Assembly (NCBI GenBank): GCA_013399115.1
Contig: VXAA01000173.1
Location: 446,474-510,473 of the forward strand
DNA length: 64,000 nt
Reading direction: 5' to 3'
From: Anseranas semipalmata
Taxonomy: Eukaryota; Chordata; Aves; Anseriformes; Anseranatidae
Shown here: positions 48,071 through 58,200 of the stretch, piece by piece
How the letters are laid out: every line of letters starts with the position of its first letter
Position numbering within the stretch: position 1 is the stretch's first letter
Program-made: the position numbers and the translations under genes
The notes under the pieces: generated by a model
Database searches by the model: none
The model's input: the letters and a program-made list of their open reading frames with translations, nothing else
What the model was told of the DNA's origin: nothing

Positions 48071-49599
48071 GAGGCAAAGGAGAGGGCAAATCCTTCTCAC
48101 TTGCTCCAGAGCTCAGAGTCTCTCTGAGTCCCACCGGGTGACTTGGAAATACCCAGAGAAATTCAAACATTTTCTAATTCAGTTGGGTTTCCTTTTTAAT
48201 GGCAAACGGATGCTTGCTCGGGCTCATTCCTTGTTTCTGCGGGCAGAAAATCTGGGAAGAGCCCTGGTTCTGGGTGTCAGGGGATGGATGCCACGACTGC
48301 ATTTCGCCTGTGCATGACGTGCTGCACGCTGATGCTGCATCTCAGCCTGTGATGGGGCAGGAGGTGGCAGCTGGATGGGGCTTCCAAAATGGCAGCTCGG
48401 GCCGTATCCTGCCTTCACTCACCCTGGCAAGCACCAGCAGCTTTCCTGAGGAATTGCAAAGAGTATCCCCAAATGGGGACACTGTGGGGCTTGCTAGGGA
48501 GCAAAGCAGTTGCTTGGGTGGTTGCAATAAATCTTATGGCACTAAAATTAAACAGAGGACTACAGGATTGAGTTAATTAGCATTCTGAGGTTTTAGGAAC
48601 CAAGTAAATCATTGGTCTTTATTTTTACTTTTTTTTTTCAACCACGAGACATAAAAATGGCTTGCTTTCTTAGCAAAAGCTGAGAGGATGAGGTTTTGCC
48701 CTCGCCACATGTCTGTGGGAGAGAGGGCTTTGCAGAACAGCCCAAATCTCCCGGGGCTCCTGGCAGAGCCACGGGAGCCGACTTGAAACCCACCTGCAAG
48801 CTCTGGGACTCCTCTGTAATGAAGCTTAAACGCGTACAAACTTTTAGCAATGTTGTATAATTTCCTCCAGGGCACATTAGGAGGAGAGCACCAGCACAGT
48901 TCGGCTTTGATGAGGCAGCAGTTACCTGGGGAGGCCCTTGTCTCTCCAGCTATGAATTGTTCAGACAAGCAGCTGTCAGGAATAGTTTAGGCAGAGCTGA
49001 TGGCCTGGGGACAAGAACTGGGACCATGTGACATCCCCAGCCCCTTGCCAGCTTGCACAGCTTAAAGAGGCATCCAAAAAGTGAGGTCCGGGGTACACAT
49101 CTGTAATTTTACTGCAGCAAAGCTGCTACTACCTTAAAAACCTGTGGCAGATGCCCAGGGTGTTGATAGGGTACAAGCCCAGAAGATCACAAACAAGTCT
49201 TGAATTTTGGGGGTGTAGGAAGGATGGGACACAAGGACCCCCCCAGAGCAGTCGCACTGAGAGGTGTCCTGCCCACGGCTGGCAGCACCTGGCCATGGAG
49301 AGCAGGCCACTGGGGCCAGCAAGCAAATGAAGTGCACGGGAATTAATCTGAGAAAATCCAGTTTGTGGCTTATTAGCCAATTGGTATGCAAAAGCAAGAG
49401 GCTGTCTTTTAAAGCGCATTTAGCCCTGCGAGTAGATTTTAACTTCCTTGAAGGTGCCAGCACACACCACTGAGGAAACTCTGCAAATATTTCCCAAAAA
49501 ACTTGCCCAGAAGGCTTGACCCTTGGCAGCCAGGAGCCCCCCAGGGCATGGGAGAAGCTCAGTCCCCCCAGCCCACCGCATCTTTCAGGATGCTGAAAT
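48071..49599. other. Unique non-coding DNA
   Basis: No gene or repeat recognised. A T-tract lies at about 48630-48640. Confidence 0.5.
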
Positions 49600-49970
49600 G
49601 CCAGAGATGACAATTAACTCCAATTGCCTCGTTTAATTTCCTCAGCGGACTCTGATTTGGATTGATCCACAGGCTCAATTTTGATGTTGGGGATAGCATT
49701 TCTCATTTTAGGACATAAATCTCTTCCTTAGTTATCAATGCAAAGATTTGTCTGGTTAGCAGGCACTGGCAGTATCTGTAATTCCACATGCTGAGGCAGG
49801 GCAGCTATCTCAGGGCTAGCGAGCAGCCTCTCCAATGAGAAAAATCTTATTTGATTAGAAAACGCAAGACCAACAACATTTCTCTAGTTTATTGCGAGGA
49901 TGAATTGAAGTCCTGGCCCTATTAAGCTGATAACAAAACTGCCTTCAGCAGGGCCAGGTTTTGCATCAAA
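49600..49970. promoter_or_regulatory. AT-rich block, candidate regulatory DNA
   Basis: Contains CAATTAACTCCAATTGCC, GTTTAATTTCC and TTATTTGATTAG cores, without repeats or an open frame. Candidate by composition only. Confidence 0.2.
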
Positions 49971-50289
49971 ATGTTGGCAGAAGGAGCCCGTGATGGTTTG
50001 GGATCCTGTTTTTTTAGGGAGGGAAAAGCCAAGACCTCTGGGGATGAGCAGACTCAAGCTGGGAGAAAGCAGCAGGGTGACTAAATAGCCTCAGAGCTGC
50101 CAAATTCTCCCTGGAGCAAATAAAAGGAGACTCAAATACCATGGGGACAGGTAGCCTATAATGCCTCAGTGCTATAACTGGATCCTTTGCTGGGGTTTCC
50201 ACCAGCTCCATGGAGGAGTTTTAGATTCAGGTCTCCCTCCAAGCCTCAAATCCTTGTCTCCCCCAGCATCACCCCCCCAAAATCCATCT

Positions 50290-50497
50290 CGGTCACGTCG
50301 GCGCCCCGACGAGCAGCCAGCTCGCCAGCTCCTTCTGCTTTCAAGAGCACTTGGAAAGCGCCGCGGCACAGGGAAGGAGCTCATTTGGCAGGTGCAGGCA
50401 GACAGAACAACTGCTGTCCATCTGCTCCGCTGCTCGCGCTTGTGTTTCTAATTGCGTCTTCAGGACAAAAGCTCCGCTCGGAGCCCCGCTAGCGACG
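50290..50497. promoter_or_regulatory. CpG-dense block
   Basis: I count 19 CpGs between 50290 and 50497, against a CpG-poor background. It ends abruptly in AT-rich DNA (AATAATTTAAATAAAAG). Overlapping open frames on both strands (50161-50451, 50172-50384, 50187-50492) reflect stop-poor GC-rich sequence. A small CpG island promoter or conserved element is possible. Confidence 0.3.
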
Positions 50498-52999
50498 AAT
50501 AATTTAAATAAAAGTTGTCTCCTCTGTGATTTCCTTCTCTGGTCCATTCTTGCTGGGTTTTCTCCGTTGGTTCTCAGATGTCTGTCTGTCTGGCGGCTTC
50601 ACACCTATCTTGGGAGCCGGTTTAGTCAATTCCAGGCAAAATCTTGTGATGGCCTTGAAGGTCCTTCAAGTTTTGTGGCCAGAGCCCCTGCCTGAGATGC
50701 TGCCATGGGGATCCCGTCCTTACCAGGCACTCACATAAATATCGCTATGGATAATATGAAATTTTGGTGCCCATTGGAGCCACATCTCCAAATCTCTGAT
50801 CCCAAGTGTTATGTTTCATATCAGCAAACTAAAGGGAATGAAATCTGCTGGGAAAACATCCCACGTCTGGTTTTCTCAGTACTGCAAAGTGGTGGCTGTT
50901 GACACAGATGTCCCAGCAAGAGACATCTTCCTAATTCCCTCCCTGACAAGCTGGAGATGACGAGAAGGATGGTCAGTGTGTGCAGGTCCCCTGCATTGTC
51001 TATGGAGGTAATGAAAGTCGTTTCAAACAAAAGCTACCTTCCTTTTTTACATTGAAAGAGGTAAAAATATGCTTCCATTAGAAAAAAGAGATGTGGACAC
51101 TTTATCACTAGGGAAAGCATGACCGAGCCCAGTGCGGAAGGGAGATTAAATACACCAAATTCACTGAAAGCCGTTGTTGCAGATGGAAATTTCACAGGTA
51201 GAGGCATAAATCCCCAGCATGATGTGACTGGCAGATTGCCTTTGCCTGATAGCATTCTTCAAAACACGTGAAACCAAGATTTCTCTCCCCAGTGAACAGA
51301 GAGGAGTAGGAATTCGGCAGGGTGGGTCCCCGGGGAGGGTGGTCCCCAGATCCTGGGTACCATGCCCAAACACATGTGCAGACAGACAAGGACACGGGAC
51401 AGACTTTTTCCTCCCTGCCGTGTAGGCTGCTGCTTTGATTTGAGTTTCGAAACCCCACCGTAAGGCACAGGGAGGAAAACCAGAAAGCAAACATTTCCGA
51501 TAAGCCGGGTTCAAAGGCAAAGCATGAAATTTGGATGAATGTGGATCCAAACTAGTCCAGTCTTGGCTCTGAAATGGAAAATGAATGCAATAGAGATTTA
51601 ATTTAGATTTAAGGAGTTGTTTAGTGCGCATATTAGAAAACACTGTGGTTATTAATTCTTTTCCTTTTGGGAATTTTTCCTGTTTGTCTGTATTTTTTTG
51701 AAGTGTACACTTTCAAAGTCAAATTAATCCTGGGGGAAGGTGTTGGCTTGACAGGTTTTAAGCTCAAATTTCTTCATTTACATGCAGAGATAGCACTAGA
51801 CTGGGAAGGGTAAACTTTCCATCTGGTCTAAGAGACAGGGACTGGGAATATGGAAAGCACATCTGTAGGTCTGCAGATTCTAGTAGGGATGCAAGTCGCA
51901 GGTGCACAAGCATCACCAAGTTCACAATACTTGGAGTTTTTGTAAAAGAAAACCTTAGCATCTGTATTCAGGTGAGTGGGAAGGAATATCCTGTATTATT
52001 TCTGATTTCTGTTTTCTGTCTCACCTTTGTAAAGCTCAGCCTGAAATTTGGTGGAGTTACAATATAGGGACCGAAAAAGTGCCTCTCGTGCATGTTACAA
52101 CAGGATTTTACATTGCATAGGCTGGGCAATGCTCCTTTGCTTTTAGGATGGGGCAATGCACCTGCTCCAGGAGCTGGACGGAGACCAGCACATCTCTTTG
52201 CTTCTCATGTAGGTCACTGAACCAGCAGCAGATGGCCATGTCATGGAGATGGACTTTAATTCCATCATCACTTAAATCCAGAGCAACCCCGCAGTATGTG
52301 CGAGGTGATGCTGTGGCTCTGATGGTGGCTTGGGCAAGGGGTGTGCAAAACAAACTTCTTCTTCCATTAATATTTAAAATTCTCCAGAACTTTGAGTGAG
52401 ATTCACTTAGGTCCAAACCTGGGTATTTTTGATGTTTTCTGTAAGTTGAAAAAAAGGGTGACTAAACTGTGATTGTTCAGCTTTTATTTAACTAAAAAAA
52501 AGAAGGAATTTTTAGCATAGAATTAAGAAGGTATTTCAGAAGATGCAGAGATGAAATATCTCCAAATAACTACTTTTAGCTTTTCCTCCCACTCCACCCA
52601 AATAGCCAAAGGAAGCTGAAAGCTGATGATGCTTGGAGATGCACCTGAGCTCATGTCTTCTCCTTTATCCCCTGCTTTTTGGGGTTCCCTGTGGGTACCT
52701 GTGACCCAGCAGCAGCACTAAGCAGGGACCTGGCCTCCTGTGATATTCAACAAACTCCAGGAAAGAGTTTGAGAGAGAGACCCTTCAAAGCAGAAATCCC
52801 CTTTAAAGCTACTGCCAGGCCTTTCTGCTGATTTTTGACCGCAAGCTGGCCTTTTGTTGGCCTCCTGCGTGAGCACAGACCATTAAGCTCACAGTTGCCT
52901 TTGGGTTTTAAAAGAGGAAAGAAAGGCCAAAGACACTTTCCTTGCTCCCCCCCCCGCCTCCTTCCCCCTGATCTCCTTAGCCTCTGCAGGTTACACAGC
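50498..52999. other. Unique non-coding DNA
   Basis: No gene recognised. A 102-codon minus-strand frame (52108-52416) has a somewhat protein-like composition but no domain I know. A 160-codon minus-strand frame (51161-51643) overlaps two others and is rejected. Confidence 0.45.
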
Positions 53000-53009
53000 G
53001 AGGAGCGCT

Positions 53010-53180
53010 TCGGATATAAATAAATACAAATCCCCCGGGTGCGCAGCGCCAACAGTTTCAGTGCAGCGAAGCTCCCGAAGTTCAGAGTTTAATGCAAAAG
53101 TCTGAAGCGACCACAATTTATTCTAAATTGCTTCGCTTGATCCGACAACCTTGGAGAATTATCGCCGGAGAAGACCTGGA
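53010..53180 (+). promoter_or_regulatory. Possible TATA-containing promoter-like segment
   Basis: TATAAATA at 53015-53022 lies between GC-richer bases (GCGCTTCGGA before, CCCCCGGGTGCGCAGCGCC after), so a start site near 53045-53050 would fit the usual TATA spacing on the + strand. CpGs continue to about 53200. No gene follows within the window, so this is a weak call. Confidence 0.2.
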
Positions 53181-54560
53181 TCAGTGGCAGAGGCAGGCGA
53201 GGGCGCTGATGGGAGCCGGCTCTCACTGGTGGAGGTGCCTTGCTTGCAGGGATGGGGATGGAGAGAAGTCTGGTGTTTAAAAAAGCCTTGCAAGACATCC
53301 CTTTGGGGGAGCATAGGGATTTTTTGCCCATGGGAGCAATCAAAGCCAAGCATCCCGTGGGAGGGAACTGGTGGTGGTTCATCTCCAGATGCTTGCCCCA
53401 TCTTTAGCTTTGCCGATACATGGGTGCTACAGGGTATGGATGAATTTGGACTTCAGCCTTTATTTCTCCATGGGGTTAACTCCCTGGCTCCCTGGCCAGG
53501 GCGTTTTGCAGTTGAACTCCCATCTGGCTGCTGCTGGAGCAGCAAAACAGCTGCATCGAGTGCTGCGAATAGCTGCAAGTGTCCGACTAATTCACAGCTA
53601 CATTGAAGCCCTCAGGGAGGCTTTGTGAGCACTACCTGGGCTAAGAAAACATACTAATAATTAAGTCAACTGGAAGTCTTTGGAGGCAGAGCAAAACAGC
53701 TTCTGAGCGATGTACGCTGGCACGCTTGCACCCTCGGAAATCTCCCTGCACTGCTGCTAACACATGCTGCGGTGCTGGGAGCAGGGTCAGGGCTTTTCTT
53801 ATGTCTTTTGTTTTACTTATTTATTTATTTATTTATTTTGTGAGTTCAGTTCTGGAGGGGTTAAAGGTTGCTCTGACCTCAGCTGTGTCTCCAAGGAGAA
53901 ATCCTGCCTCTGCCTGGGGTAGCCTCTGTGATCTGTGTCTGGGCCCTTTGCCTGCACTCGGGGCAGCCCTTTTGCTTCTGCTAAATAATCAAAATGGATG
54001 CAGAGACCCCCAAACCCTTCCAGCAGAAATCTTCAAGTTGCCTGTATGTGCTGGGGAACACTGGAAATTGCTGTTGCTTTGAGGCTGAAGCAATTCGCAG
54101 AAAAGCAATGATTTCATCAGCAGAGTTCCCAAAACCCAGGTGGACCTTTTGGGTCAATACTGGAAAATGAGATACTCAGATGAAAGCCCTGAATGCATTT
54201 GCGCTGAACCTACAAGTCCTGGCGAAGCTGGGCTTTGTGACAATAGATTGAAAACTGGAGTCACATGTTTTCAAGAAACCTGACTCTCATTCTTGGTCAT
54301 TTCTCATAACAAACTCTTCCTGTCTCTGCCTCGCCTAATTATATTGACAGGACAACAGTCCTCAGTGCCAAGAGCTGCATGTGTGGGGGGGCTGAGCACC
54401 ATGTCCCTCCAGTCCCCAGCTTGCACAGGGATCTGCTCGGGGACACTCGAGTCTCCACAAGATGAAATTGGACTCGTCGAGGAGCCGTGATTGAAATCCT
54501 GGTGCAAATCTAAGCCCAGGGCTTCAATTTGGTCTGGCGTACACAAGAGCTACGGATTAG
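53181..54560. other. Unique non-coding DNA
   Basis: No gene recognised. A TTAT tetranucleotide microsatellite lies at 53816-53839. Confidence 0.5.
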
Positions 54561-54810
54561 AGAAACACAGAATGGTTGAGGTGGGAAGGGACCTCTGGGT
54601 CCATCTGGTCCAACCCGGCTCCAGCAGGGCCACCCACTCCTCTTCTCCAGGCTGAGCAGTCCCAGCTCTCTCAGCCTCTCCTCACAGAAGTGCTCCTGTC
54701 CCTTGATCAACTTGGTCAGACTCTTCCCACCATGTCCAGGTCTCTCTTGTACTGGGGGGCCCAGAACTAGACATGGTTCTCCAGGTGTTGTCTCACCAAT
54801 GCTGAGCGGA
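54561..54810 (-). mobile_element. CR1 LINE fragment, internally deleted
   Basis: Reverse complement of a CR1 3' region. CACAGAATGGTTGAGGTGGG (3' terminus) runs to CTGGTCCAACCCGGCTCCAG and GGGCCACC. It then jumps directly to TTCTCCAGGCTGAGCAGTCC, AGCCTCTCCTCACAGAAGTG, CTCTCTTGTACTGGGGGGCC and CTCACCAATGCTGAGC. In full CR1 copies several hundred bases lie between those two parts. The reverse transcriptase region is absent. This is the best-preserved mobile element in the window and the main evidence for a bird. Confidence 0.9.
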
Positions 54811-57764
54811 TGAACATCATCCTCAAGGCACCCAAAATGCAATGGGCAAGGGCAAGCTGCTGGCCTCTCTTTGCTGGAGACACACTACCCAGTGACTGCG
54901 TGTCAGATGCTGAAGCAAATCCTGTTCTTTAGGAAAACACTCTCCTCATGCCTGACCAACCTCTTGCACCTTGAGAGGGCAACCAGAACCCTTGAAATCC
55001 AGCAAAAATCCTGCTCTGAGTTTCTCCCTTTTCTCCATTGCTTTTGTGCAGATCGGGATCTTGGATCTTTACTAGGAGGCAGATGCTGATGCCATTACTT
55101 GGAGCCATATCTCGCTCGACGGGAAGCCCATCACGACTCCAGTGCTATTCCTCCTGGTACCCAATGCTCCCCATCAGCACAGAGATCGCATTTAACGCAG
55201 AAGGATGCATGAACAAACTGACTTTTTCTCTGTGGGAGCTGAGTTTTTTCCTGCAGGAAGGCTTCCTCAAGCACACGTCCTGGGGTATTTAGGGTAGCAC
55301 CGACAGAGGGGAGGATATTAGACTGATTCACCTGTGGGTCATTATCTAATTAGGCTTAAATGAAGCTGTTTGATAAGGAAACGTGTTTCCCTAGCTTTAG
55401 GAATAAGGGCTATGGAGAATAACAACAGATGCAGAATAACACCCCGTCTCAGACCAGCAAAGATTAGTGTTATGGCTAAATTATATCCTGGCCCAGTAAT
55501 AGGGTTATTTCTGTTCCCAGCACAGTATTTAGATGAGGAAATCAACAGCAGGAAGTGTATCTTAATTTGCTAATAACAGGAAAGCGAGCAGCAGCTCAAC
55601 CAATCTCGGTGACATTGGCGGGGTTCGGCAGGATTTGGGCAGATTAGAAAGCGCAGCCGTTGGGTAGCAGATGGCATTTCCCCGTCTACCATCAAAATGC
55701 AAAGTTAGCTAATGAATTTCTGACACGGAGCGGCACGGCAGGAAAGGCTCGGGCTGAAAGCAAGTGGAAAAAACGCGAATAACAGGAGCCGGGAGGGACT
55801 GGGGGCTGCTCATCCCTCGCCGATGCATGGCCAGGATGCAGCAAGGATGTGGGCACCATCAAGGACAAACCTGCCGGCTGCTCGTTGCAATGCAATTCGC
55901 TTTATTACCCATTCGCTCAGAAAGCGGCTCCCGTATCTGGGGCAAGTGGCCGTCTCAGACGGGTGATAACAGGAGCTTTTGAGAACAGGGCAAAGAATAA
56001 TTCTCCATTTGCCAGCTGACCTGGAATATCAAGGGAAAGGGGGGAAAGAGATTACTGATCTAAAATAGCCCTCTTTTGGTCTATTTTATAACAGTTGGAA
56101 GGAGAAAAAAAAATAAAATAAAAGTGTTCCTGGTTCAATGAATGGCAAGGGGGTATCATTTATTACCCTGATTCATTCCTTTGTAAATGAGTGCAGGTGT
56201 TTTTCAAATGAGACACCTTCCCCAAGTGAGCAGAACAAAAAGGTTTAAAAAAAAAGAAAGGAAGCTCTGCCTTTTTCCAGCTGAAGAATATTTGTTTTAC
56301 ACAACTCCTAGTGCTTTTTTAGAGGGTAGAGAAAACTTTGAGGGACATTTTTCTGGATGTCACTTGTTGGAGTCCAGTATTTAAAGAGTTATTTCCACTT
56401 TTCCTCCTTCAAATTTCAGCTCATTTTATTTAATAGAGAAAAAGAAAGAGGGAGACGTGTTATTGGGTTTACATAACAGTATGAAGACACTACAATTACT
56501 ATATTATGAATAGTGGAGTATCCTTAGCGTACTAACTCCCACATGCAGGCAGGAGCATAACAAATTCTTCACTTGGTCTTTAGTGCTGCTTGTCATAATG
56601 AGGATGGTTAATTAACATGACCCTTTTTGCTTTAAAGGAAAAACCCAGAAGAACCCATCTCTCATACGTTTGTTTTTAAAGAAATGAAATGAAACCTGAA
56701 ATACACCAATCAATGAAGCCACGAAAGAAAATTCAAGAGCCCTCCTTCTCTCCCCACTCTGAAGACTGGAGGAAAAGGAGTGTGAAAATAAAATCTATGG
56801 TAAATAGAGCATTTCTGCACTAAACAAAAGGGAAATAGCAAGTGTGGTCTCAAGTCCTACAGCCTTAGCCATAGACATACGGTTTCTGCAAACAAGAAGC
56901 CTTGAGGGAGACCTTCAGAAAGTGTGATCCCGGCTCTAATGAAGGGCTGGAGAAAAGGAGCTGAGAGCAGCCTGATCAATAAAACACAGGCTCAACCAGA
57001 AAGCTTCAAAATGTATGCTAAAAAAGGGCAAACAAGCAGGTAAACAAGGCCCTGGAGAATGATGCAGAAACAGCAGCTTTTGGACCATCTTGCTCCAATG
57101 GAGAAGCTCTGAGCTCTGAGCTTCTCCACTGGGAAAAGTGGGAAAAGAAAGGGGAATTTTTAAACTCTGTTGATTCATCCATTCCTGACCCCCAAAACTT
57201 TCTTGACTGCCCCCACTTCACAGGATCACTCTATGGATTCCTTATTTCAAAGGAATCAAGCTGATATTCAAAGCTGCAGGCTCCAGGGTTGAGTTGGAGA
57301 AGCAGCAATATTCACCGCCTCTCCAGGGAGGCTTTGCACGAATCACTTCATTAGACATGGGCAGAGCGCAGATACCGCATTTCTGAGACACCGCAGTTTA
57401 TCTTTCTTTTATGTTTAATCTCTTATTCGACTCCCACGACTTGAAAATATTTCCTACAGGACGCTTTATTCTGCAAAGAAAGTTCCTCAGTGTCAAAACT
57501 GGAGGAGGTTCGGGCTGCTGTGAGTTACTCCATCCAAGCATAGTGTCAGATGAGATGCCTGGAAGGTGTCTGGAGACCAAACACGGAGCAAAGACACCTC
57601 CGTGCGTTTTCCACTCAACTCCACGCAAGGAGTGGTGGGGGCCGGTGGTCACCGCAAGCCCACGTGAGTGATTGCAAGATCACACGCGGCTCTTGGAGCT
57701 GCTGCTCCCCTCCCAGGTGGCTGAACGCTCTATTTAACTCATTTCTAAATATACCTCACCCAGC
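54811..57764. other. Unique non-coding DNA
   Basis: No gene recognised. AT-rich regulatory-like stretches lie at about 55310-55620 and 56400-56660. A 36-bp near-perfect inverted repeat is at 57096-57131. Confidence 0.5.
57096..57131. other. 36-bp near-perfect inverted repeat
   Basis: Arms TGGAGAAGCTC (57099-57109) and GAGCTTCTCCA (57118-57128) are perfect. The centre is GAGCTC (57111-57116), and two more pairs extend the ends. Of 18 possible pairs 16 match; only 57098/57129 and 57110/57117 fail. As RNA it would form a short hairpin, as DNA a possible cruciform. Confidence 0.6.
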
Positions 57765-57842
57765 CGTCGTCTGGCAGCGTATCTGCTGTATGACCACAGG
57801 CAAGTTATATAAAATTCTCACCTCGGTTTCTCTTCCTCAGCT
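57765..57842 (+). mobile_element. MIR-like SINE fragment (core)
   Basis: CTGTATGACCACAGGCAAGT, then AATTCTCACCTCGGTTTCTC and TTCCTCAG correspond to the MIR core (GCTGTGTGACCTTGGGCAAG, then CTCAGTTTCCTCA). The sense orientation is on the + strand. Confidence 0.5.
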
Positions 57843-57933
57843 CAACCAGCGCCCATGCAGCGACTATTGTCCTCCAGCTCTTAGCTGTACTCATAAAAGC
57901 AAATAAAAAAACATTGAGAATGAGACCCAGGCA

Positions 57934-57949
57934 TTTTTTTTTTTTTTTT
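57934..57949 (-). other. T-tract with upstream minus-strand AATAAA
   Basis: A 16-base T-tract on + (an A-tract on the minus strand). On the minus strand AATAAA lies at 57974-57969, ending 19 bases before the A-tract. The minus-strand sequence leading into it (from about 58200) reads like a 3' UTR: AT-rich, without an open frame. Retrocopy tail, exon end or chance are all possible. Confidence 0.3.
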
Positions 57950-58200
57950 ACTTCCAGACAGTAGTAGATTTATTAGGAAATGCCCTCTTGGGTAGATCCA
58001 AATAAACACTCATTCTGAATGCAAGCCACCACAGAAGCCTTATAGACAAAAACAATGCAAGGAAGACATCAACTACTTCAAAATGTTTTATTTTTATGCC
58101 ATTAAAATGTGGCTTCTGGCTTTTTGCTTTGCAGCATTATTGTTCCACTTCAGAATGGATGAGGATGGGATGGGAGAAGGAGCAGAGGAAGAATTTTTTT

